From: Pedococcus dokdonensis
GTDB taxonomy: Bacteria > Actinomycetota > Actinomycetes > Actinomycetales > Dermatophilaceae
NCBI RefSeq assembly: GCF_900104525.1
Contig: NZ_LT629711.1
Location: 3,782,001-3,846,000 of the forward strand
Direction of reading: 5' to 3'
DNA length: 64,000 nt
Shown: one piece after another, positions 58,856-64,000 of the stretch
Layout of the letters: each line of letters begins with the position of its first letter
Numbering within the stretch: position 1 is the first letter of the stretch
The notes under the pieces: model-generated
What the model was told of the DNA's origin: nothing
Seen by the model: only the letters and a program-made list of their open reading frames with translations
Databases searched by the model: none
Made by a program: the position numbers and the translations under genes

Positions 58856-58975
58856 GTCGGCCGGCGCGCGGTCGGCTGGCGCGCGGTCGGCTGGCGCGCG
58901 GTCGGCCGGCGCGAGGTCGGCCGGCGCGCGGTCGGCCGGCGCGCGGTTGGCTGGCGCGAGGCCGGCTGGTGGGCG
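58856..58975. repeat. 15-bp minisatellite, about eight units, between DinB and LON-domain genes
   Basis: Units of GTCGGCCGGCGCGCG with C/T and C/A variants run for 120 bases and fill nearly the whole 172-base gap between the DinB start (58813) and the LON-domain stop (58986). No coding role is evident. Confidence 0.9.
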
Positions 58976-58985
58976 GCGGCCAGGC

Positions 58986-59633
58986 CTAGTTGGGGTTGAA
59001 GCCGTGCTCGGGGTCCGGCGGCACGACGCCGAGGGTCCTGGTCAGCTGGTGCTCGCGCCGCACGAGGCGCAGGCCCAGCCGCAGCCGGGTCTCGGTGTCG
59101 GTGGCGGCGAGCAGCCGCTGGCGGTCGCCGAGGTCGAGCCCCACTGCCGTGCCCACGGCATACGAGAGCTCCTCGGGGTCGTCCGGCCACGCCGGGTCGT
59201 CCGCGCCCAGGGTCGTGGCGTAGTCGTGCAGCGCGACGCGCAGCCGGTCCGCGAGCTCGGCGACCGCGCCGGCGTCGCCGGTGTGCTCCTCGAGCAGGGT
59301 CACCTCACCGGTGAGGTATGCCGTGCCGGCGCCGGCCAGGAGCGCGTCGAGGTGGAACCGCCGCACCCCCGTGGAGACCACGAGGTAGCGGCCGTCGTCG
59401 ACGCGGGCTGCCTGCACCACGCGGGCCACGCACCCGACCTCGTGCAGGTCGCGGACGGCGTCAGGGCCGACCTCGTGTCCCTGCCGGATCGCCACGACGC
59501 CGAAGTCGGGGTCGTCGGCGCCGTTGACGAGGTCGCTGAGCAGCTCGAGGTAGCGCGGCTCGAACAGCTGCAGCGGCAGGGTCGCGCCCGGCACGAGCAC
59601 GGTGCCGAGCGGGAACAGCGGGAGCCGGGCCAT
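58986..59633 (-). CDS. LON substrate-binding domain protein
   Basis: A 215-residue protein consisting of a LON N-terminal (PUA-like) domain: LPLFPLGTVLVPGATLPLQLFEPRYLELL at the start (residues 4-32; conserved core LFEPRY), FGVVAIRQGHEVG, and GTVARV-type block VGCVARVVQA. There is no ATPase or protease domain. Stand-alone LON domain proteins are widespread in actinobacteria; role unknown. It is divergent from the second nuo operon with 70 bases between. Confidence 0.88.
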   Translation of the reverse strand: MARLPLFPLGTVLVPGATLPLQLFEPRYLELLSDLVNGADDPDFGVVAIRQGHEVGPDAVRDLHEVGCVARVVQAARVDDGRYLVVSTGVRRFHLDALLAGAGTAYLTGEVTLLEEHTGDAGAVAELADRLRVALHDYATTLGADDPAWPDDPEELSYAVGTAVGLDLGDRQRLLAATDTETRLRLGLRLVRREHQLTRTLGVVPPDPEHGFNPN

Positions 59634-59639
59634 GCACCC

Positions 59640-59645
59640 ACGCTA
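59640..59645 (-). promoter_or_regulatory. -10 element TAGCGT, leaderless start of the LON-domain gene
   Basis: Minus-strand TAGCGT, six bases, then ATG at 59633. Confidence 0.6.
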
Positions 59646-59690
59646 GGCGCCCACGAGTCGGCGCGACACCCCAGCGCGCAGTCGTCCCAC

Positions 59691-59696
59691 TAGGCT
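59691..59696 (+). promoter_or_regulatory. -10 element TAGGCT, leaderless start of the second nuo operon
   Basis: TAGGCT, seven bases, then GTG at 59704. The main nuo operon, by contrast, has a leader of over 60 bases and a Shine-Dalgarno. Confidence 0.6.
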
Positions 59697-59703
59697 GCCA
59701 AGC

Positions 59704-60060
59704 GTGTCGCCCTACGTCGTCGTCGCCGCGGTGGTCGCAGTCGGCCTGCTGCTCTTCGTGGCCGCGATGGGGGCCCGTGCCCTGGTCGCCCCCAAGGCGC
59801 CGACCCGCGCCAAGCTGACGACCTACGAGTCCGGGGTGGACCCGGTCGGTCGCGACTGGGCGCAGACGCAGGTGCGCTACTTCGTCTACGCGTTCCTCTA
59901 CGTCATCTTCGCGGTCGACGCCGTCTACCTCTTTCCGTGGGCCCTCGTGGTCCGCAGCAACCTGGGGGCTGCGTCGCTGGTCGAGATCGCGGTCTTCGTC
60001 GGCATCCTGCTGGTCGGCCTCGTCCACGCCGCCCGTCGTGGCCTGCTCCGGTGGCTCTGA
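59704..60060 (+). CDS. nuoA2: NuoA-like subunit of a second complex I set
   Basis: A 118-residue membrane protein with three helices and the NuoA pattern [15 protein letters not shown], then [22 protein letters not shown] (only the start, 59-75, is needed). The Cys of the first NuoA loop (YECG in the main copy) is Ser here (YESG). It is clearly diverged from the nuoA at 16490. It heads an operon A-B-C-H-I-J-K-L in which every gene overlaps the next. Confidence 0.92.
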   Translation: MSPYVVVAAVVAVGLLLFVAAMGARALVAPKAPTRAKLTTYESGVDPVGRDWAQTQVRYFVYAFLYVIFAVDAVYLFPWALVVRSNLGAASLVEIAVFVGILLVGLVHAARRGLLRWL

Positions 60061-60677
60061 TGGCGACGACCGGGCCGACTCCACCGGCAGCGCAGCCGAC
60101 GCCGCTGCCGATGCCCCGCGTGGGTCCGGCCACCGACCTCGCGCCCCAACCGATCCGGGTCGTCCTCAACTGGGGTCGCCGCTACTCGCTGTGGGTGTTC
60201 AACTTCGGGCTCGCCTGCTGCGCCATCGAGTTCATCGCGGCATCGATGGCGCGGCACGACTTCATCCGGCTCGGCGTGATCCCGTTCGCACCGGGCCCGC
60301 GGCAGGCCGACCTGATGGTCGTGTCGGGGACGGTCACCGACAAGATGGCCCCGGCCGTGCGACGCCTCTACGACCAGATGCCCGAGCCGAAGTACGTCAT
60401 CTCGTTCGGGGCCTGCTCCAACTCCGGTGGTCCCTACTGGGACTCCTACTCGGTGACCAAGGGAGTCGACACGATCATCCCCGTCGACGTCTACGTGCCG
60501 GGCTGCCCACCGCGTCCCGAGTCGCTGCTCCAGGGCATCCTCAAGCTGCAGGAGAAGATCGCCGCAGAGACCTTGACCACCAAGGGAATCCGCGCCAAGT
60601 ACGCCGGCCACCGGCTGGCCTCGGCAGCAGAGGTGAGTCGGCCTCTCGTGCAGCGCCCGGACGGAGCGGTCCCGTGA
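60060..60677 (+). CDS. nuoB2: NuoB-like subunit of a second complex I set
   Basis: A 205-residue subunit with all four N2 cluster Cys: [19 protein letters not shown] and PGCPPRPE. It should therefore hold an iron-sulfur centre. An N-terminal Pro-rich stretch of 30 residues precedes the fold. It lacks the His-rich tail of the main NuoB. NuoB normally pairs with NuoD, which is missing from this set as far as the window shows. Confidence 0.94.
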   Translation: MATTGPTPPAAQPTPLPMPRVGPATDLAPQPIRVVLNWGRRYSLWVFNFGLACCAIEFIAASMARHDFIRLGVIPFAPGPRQADLMVVSGTVTDKMAPAVRRLYDQMPEPKYVISFGACSNSGGPYWDSYSVTKGVDTIIPVDVYVPGCPPRPESLLQGILKLQEKIAAETLTTKGIRAKYAGHRLASAAEVSRPLVQRPDGAVP

Positions 60678-61204
60678 CCGACCCGGGGGCCCTGACCCGC
60701 GCCGAGGTCGACCCGGCCGACTGGGTCGCGACGGTCTCGGCTGCGCGCGACGAGGGTTACACGTTCTTCGACTGGCTGACCGCGGTCGACCAGTCCGACG
60801 ATGAGCAGGCATCCGGGCTCGACATCGTCTGTCATGTGATGGATGGATCGACTCCGACTGCGTTGCGCCGCAAGCTGTTTCGCACTCGGGTGCCAAGCGG
60901 TTCCAGCCTCGCCAGCCTGACCGGCGTCTTCCGCGGAGTGGCCTGGCACGAGCGCGAGACCCACGAGATGTTCGGGCTCGACTTCGACGGGTTCGACGAC
61001 GGCACCGGGCTCGGGCTGCGACCGCTGCTCCTGCCCGACGGCTTCGAGGGCACGCCGCTGCGCAAGTCGTTCGTCCTCGCGGCACGAGCCTCCAAGCCGT
61101 GGCCGGGCGCCAAGGAGCCGGGTGAGTCCGAGCACGCCAAGCCGACCGGCCGGCGTCGCGTCTCGGCTCCGGGTGTGCCCGACCCCGAGTGGGGTCCGCG
61201 GTGA
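60674..61204 (+). CDS. nuoC2: NuoC-like subunit of a second complex I set
   Basis: A 176-residue 30-kDa-type subunit with the signature [16 protein letters not shown] and a C-terminal [10 protein letters not shown]. It is shorter than the main NuoC and lacks its acidic N-terminal extension. It is not fused to a NuoD domain; the reading frame ends before nuoH2 starts. GTGA overlaps on both sides. Confidence 0.9.
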   Translation: MTDPGALTRAEVDPADWVATVSAARDEGYTFFDWLTAVDQSDDEQASGLDIVCHVMDGSTPTALRRKLFRTRVPSGSSLASLTGVFRGVAWHERETHEMFGLDFDGFDDGTGLGLRPLLLPDGFEGTPLRKSFVLAARASKPWPGAKEPGESEHAKPTGRRRVSAPGVPDPEWGPR

Positions 61205-62160
61205 ACGACGCCGTCGAGGTGACGCTGCGCGCGGTCGGGGTCCTCGCCGCCTTCCTCGTCCTGCCCCTGCTCGTGGGCCAGACCGAGCACAAGGTGATGG
61301 CCCACATGCAGGGCCGGCTCGGGCCGATGTATGCCGGTGGCTTCCACGGGTGGGCCCAGCTGGTCGCCGACGGGGTGAAGTTCGTGCAGAAGGAGGACAT
61401 CACCCCCGCAGCCGCCGACAAGCGGGTGTTCCGCTTCGCCCCCGCGGTCGCGCTGGTGCCCTACCTGGTGGCGATGGCCGCCATCCCGCTCAGCCCCGAC
61501 GTGGTGGCCGCCGACCTGCCTGCGTCGGCGGTGTTCGTCCTCGCCGTCACGGCGGTCGGCATCCTCGGCACCCTGATGGCCGGCTGGGCGAGCGCCAACA
61601 AGTACTCCCTGCTGGGAGCCATGCGTGCGGCGGCCCAGCTGCTGTCCTACGAGCTGCCGATGGTGCTCGCGGTGGCGAGCGTGTGCCTGGCCGCCGGCTC
61701 GCTGTCGCTGACCGGGATCGTGACCGCGTGGTCACCGGCCTGGCTGCTCTTCCAGCTGCCCGGCGCGGTGGTCTTCCTCGTGTCCGCCGTGGCCGAGCTG
61801 CAGCGGCCGCCGTTCGACATGCCGGTGGCCGACTCCGAGATCGTCTTCGGCGCCTACACCGAGTACACCGGGTTGCGGTTCGCCTTCTTCCTGCTCAGCG
61901 AGTACGCCGGGATCGTCGTCATGTCCCTGCTGTTCGCCGTCCTCTACCTCGGCGGCTGGCACGGCCTCGCCAGCGACCAGCTCGGGTGGCTCTGGACGCT
62001 GCTCAAGGGGTTCTGCATCGCCGTCGTCGTCATCTGGTTGCGGGTCGCGTGGCCACGGCTGCGCGAGGACCAGCTGCAGCGGCTGGCCTGGCTGGTCCTG
62101 GTGCCGCTCGCGCTGGCCCAGCTGGCCCTGACCGGTGTCTGGGTGGTGGCGACCGCATGA
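61201..62160 (+). CDS. nuoH2: NuoH-like subunit of a second complex I set
   Basis: A 319-residue membrane subunit with about eight helices. It has [19 protein letters not shown] in place of the [16 protein letters not shown] block, [11 protein letters not shown], and the quinone-channel loop [20 protein letters not shown] with its conserved acidic residues (E, D and E). It follows nuoC2 directly, where nuoD would normally stand. The GTG inside the nuoC2 stop is taken as the start. Confidence 0.93.
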   Translation: MNDAVEVTLRAVGVLAAFLVLPLLVGQTEHKVMAHMQGRLGPMYAGGFHGWAQLVADGVKFVQKEDITPAAADKRVFRFAPAVALVPYLVAMAAIPLSPDVVAADLPASAVFVLAVTAVGILGTLMAGWASANKYSLLGAMRAAAQLLSYELPMVLAVASVCLAAGSLSLTGIVTAWSPAWLLFQLPGAVVFLVSAVAELQRPPFDMPVADSEIVFGAYTEYTGLRFAFFLLSEYAGIVVMSLLFAVLYLGGWHGLASDQLGWLWTLLKGFCIAVVVIWLRVAWPRLREDQLQRLAWLVLVPLALAQLALTGVWVVATA

Positions 62161-62813
62161 CGGACCACGGCGTGAGCGAGCCGGCGAAGAAGCCGGGCGG
62201 TATCGGCATACCCGGCATCCTCAAGGGCCTGGCCACCACGGCTCGCACGATGGCGAAGCCGACCCACACGGCCGAGTACCCCGACGCGCCGCCGCACCTC
62301 CCACCGCGCAGCCGTGGCGTCATCGCGCTGCTCGAGGAGAACTGCACGTCCTGCATGCTCTGCGCCCGCGAGTGCCCGGACTGGTGCATCTACATCGACT
62401 CCCACAAGGAGACCATCCCCGCGACGACCCCGGGTGGGCGTGAGCGCCAGCGCAACGTGCTGGACCGGTTCGCGATCGACTTCAGCCTCTGCATGTACTG
62501 CGGCATCTGCATCGAGGTCTGCCCCTTCGACGCGCTGCACTGGAGCCCGGAGTTCGAGTACTCCGAGCTCGACATCCGCGACCTGCTGCACGAGAAGGAG
62601 CGGCTCGGCCAGTGGATGCCCACCGTGCCACCGCCCTCGGCGCTCGACGAGCGGTCCGCCGAGCCGGCCGAGATCGGCGCGACCACCCGACCGGGCCGGC
62701 TCGTCCGCAGCACCCCGGCGCGGCCGGCGCCCACCCGTGCCACCCCGCCACCCGGTCCGGCGCCCGAGCCCACCCCGCCAACGGCTGCACCCGAGGGCCC
62801 GGAGCCGGCATGA
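62157..62813 (+). CDS. nuoI2: NuoI-like subunit of a second complex I set
   Basis: A 218-residue ferredoxin-type subunit with two [4Fe-4S] binding motifs, [15 protein letters not shown] and [14 protein letters not shown]. The last 60 residues are Pro/Ala/Arg-rich and probably disordered. An extra Cys (CPDWC) follows the first motif, as in some non-NADH complex I relatives. It could take electrons from a soluble ferredoxin if no NADH module is attached. Confidence 0.93.
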   Translation: MTDHGVSEPAKKPGGIGIPGILKGLATTARTMAKPTHTAEYPDAPPHLPPRSRGVIALLEENCTSCMLCARECPDWCIYIDSHKETIPATTPGGRERQRNVLDRFAIDFSLCMYCGICIEVCPFDALHWSPEFEYSELDIRDLLHEKERLGQWMPTVPPPSALDERSAEPAEIGATTRPGRLVRSTPARPAPTRATPPPGPAPEPTPPTAAPEGPEPA

Positions 62814-63364
62814 CCGCGCTCGACGTCGCCTTCGCCGCGGTCGGCCTCGTGACCGCGGCGAGCGGGCTGCTCGCCGTCACGACCCGCCACGTCGTGCACG
62901 CCGCCCTCTGGCTCGTGGTCTGCCTGGGCGCGGTGGCCGGTTGCTACCTCGTGCTCGGGGCCGAGTTCGTCGCGCTGGTGCAGCTGCTCGTCTACGTGGG
63001 CGCCATCGTCGTGCTCGTGCTCTTCGCCCTCATGCTGACCCGGGCACCCATCGGCGCGAACCCCGACATCAGCACCGGGCGCCTGCACCGCGTCCTCGCG
63101 GGGCTGCTCGGGGCCGGTGTCACCGCCCTGCTCGCCGCCGCGCTGCTGCCCCTCGCGGGCCCGGCCGTGCCACGGCGCGACACGTCCACGACGGAGGTCG
63201 CGGAGCAGCTCTTCGGCACCTGGGTCTGGCCGTTCGAGGTGCTGTCGGTCCTGCTGCTCGTCGCCCTGGTCGCGGCGATGGCGGTGTCGCGTATGACCCG
63301 TCCGCCCGAAAGGGCCGAAGGGGCTGCGCCAGCCGCAGCGGCGGACGAGGGCGGGGCCGCATGA
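62810..63364 (+). CDS. nuoJ2: NuoJ-like subunit of a second complex I set
   Basis: A 184-residue membrane subunit with five helices and the conserved [18 protein letters not shown] region. It is shorter than the main NuoJ and lacks the long acidic tail. ATGA overlaps at both ends. Confidence 0.9.
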   Translation: MTALDVAFAAVGLVTAASGLLAVTTRHVVHAALWLVVCLGAVAGCYLVLGAEFVALVQLLVYVGAIVVLVLFALMLTRAPIGANPDISTGRLHRVLAGLLGAGVTALLAAALLPLAGPAVPRRDTSTTEVAEQLFGTWVWPFEVLSVLLLVALVAAMAVSRMTRPPERAEGAAPAAAADEGGAA

Positions 63365-63711
63365 TCCACCTCGCCGGCCCCTACCTGCTCGCCGCGGTGC
63401 TCGCCGGGCTGGGCACCTACGGCGTGCTGGCCCGTCGCAACGCCGTGCTCGTGCTGATCGGTGTCGAGCTCATCCTGAACGCGGCCAACCTGCTGCTCGT
63501 CTCGGTCGCCGCCAGCGCCGGCGACCGCTGGGCGGCTGGCAACGTCCTCACCCTCTTCGTCATCACCATCGCCGCGGCCGAGGTGGTCGTGGCCCTCGCC
63601 GTCGTGCTGGCCGTCTACCGCCTGCGCGGCGACGTCGACCTCAGCGAGCGCGCCGAGACCGGTGCACCCACGGAGGCGGAGCACGGGGTCGCGGGCGAGG
63701 TGCGGTCGTGA
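63361..63711 (+). CDS. nuoK2: NuoK-like subunit of a second complex I set
   Basis: A 116-residue subunit with three helices and both conserved membrane Glu residues (GVELILNAANL and AAAEVVVALAV). It is nearly colinear with the main NuoK plus a 15-residue tail. Start at ATG in the nuoJ2 stop. Confidence 0.92.
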   Translation: MIHLAGPYLLAAVLAGLGTYGVLARRNAVLVLIGVELILNAANLLLVSVAASAGDRWAAGNVLTLFVITIAAAEVVVALAVVLAVYRLRGDVDLSERAETGAPTEAEHGVAGEVRS

Positions 63712-64000
63712 CCGACACCGCCACCCGGCTCGTCGTCCTGGTCCCGGCCGTCGCCGCCCTGCTCGGCCTCCTGCTGGCCCGCCGGGCCGACGTCCGCGTC
63801 CCGCGAGCCGTGGCCATCACCACGTCAGCCGCCGGCATCGTCGTGGCGCTGCTCGAGGTGCTCGGCGTGCACGGGTCGTCCGGCGGCGGCACCCTGTCGA
63901 CCGTCCCTGCGCTGGCCGCCGGCGAGCTGCGGATCCCGTTGCAGCTGCAGGCCACCACGGCCACGGCGACCATCGCGCTGGTCGTCGCCGTCGTCGGCTG
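63708..64000 (+). CDS. nuoL2: NuoL-like subunit of a second complex I set (5' part)
   Basis: The first 97 codons of a membrane protein starting at GTG in the nuoK2 stop and running off the window. The visible part has two to three hydrophobic helices and the pattern IPLQLQATTATATIALVV, like the early NuoL segment. Order A-B-C-H-I-J-K predicts NuoL here, with nuoM and nuoN expected beyond the edge. Confidence 0.75.
   Translation, partial: MTDTATRLVVLVPAVAALLGLLLARRADVRVPRAVAITTSAAGIVVALLEVLGVHGSSGGGTLSTVPALAAGELRIPLQLQATTATATIALVVAVVG

Noticed and set aside
58856..58975. Possible CRISPR array or coding repeat
   Set aside because: Units are only 15 bp, contiguous and without spacers. A reading frame through them would add Ser-Ala-Gly-Ala-Arg repeats without a start signal.

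Overview
The window is chromosomal DNA from a high-GC actinobacterium. Third codon positions are almost always G or C, many genes appear to start without a leader, menaquinone synthesis genes flank a 14-gene complex I operon, and the urease order is ureABCFGD. The mix of gene families suggests Micrococcales, probably near Intrasporangiaceae; that placement is an inference, not established here. I saw no rRNA, tRNA, CRISPR array, insertion sequence or prophage. No gap between genes is longer than about 210 bases.

Region by region. 1-933: the start of a glutathione peroxidase (minus strand) and a secreted CHRD protein. 1026-16365: a menaquinone block (menC, menD, menF, menG, menJ) that is split by two unrelated units. 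One is a tightly coupled six-gene operon at 2112-8332 (ATP-grasp ligase, S51/GATase-like protein, two alpha/beta hydrolases, M20 peptidase, VOC protein) whose job I do not recognise. The other is a WXG100-like protein coupled to an Asp-rich alpha/beta hydrolase (8425-10304). 16490-33861: the complete nuoA-N operon followed by a polyprenyl diphosphate synthase that would make the menaquinone side chain. Together these form a respiratory quinone/complex I island.

33980-36969: a fold-type III PLP enzyme, a sugar-lactone oxidase and a DinB protein. 36995-42062 (minus): a ferric-siderophore uptake operon (binding lipoprotein, two permeases, ATPase, siderophore-interacting flavoprotein) with a clear DtxR/IdeR box upstream. 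42196-46172 (minus): 2-oxoacid:ferredoxin oxidoreductase korAB plus a RarD-type transporter. 46379-51204 (minus): a nickel-protein homologue and the ureABCFGD urease operon, with a GlnR-like box overlapping the likely promoter. 51331-59633: mostly single genes on both strands (hydrolase, lipoprotein, DUF222-HNH protein with in-frame repeats, DUF2087, cupin, GH32/68-like protein, GNAT, oxidoreductase, DinB, LON-domain protein), with several tandem repeats. 59704-64000: a second complex I gene set (A, B, C, H, I, J, K, start of L) that has no nuoD between C and H and runs off the window.

Four signals are most worth following. The 2112-8332 operon looks like a dedicated pathway for making and breaking a small peptide- or ester-like molecule. 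The octamer GTATGCCG (either strand) occurs at least 34 times, in every reading-frame register and in intergenic DNA, and no GTATGCC lacks the final G. A shared leaderless promoter design (TANNNT, then 6 or 7 bases, then the start codon) precedes most single genes. The nuoD-less second complex I set may rely on NuoD from the main operon or on ferredoxin input.
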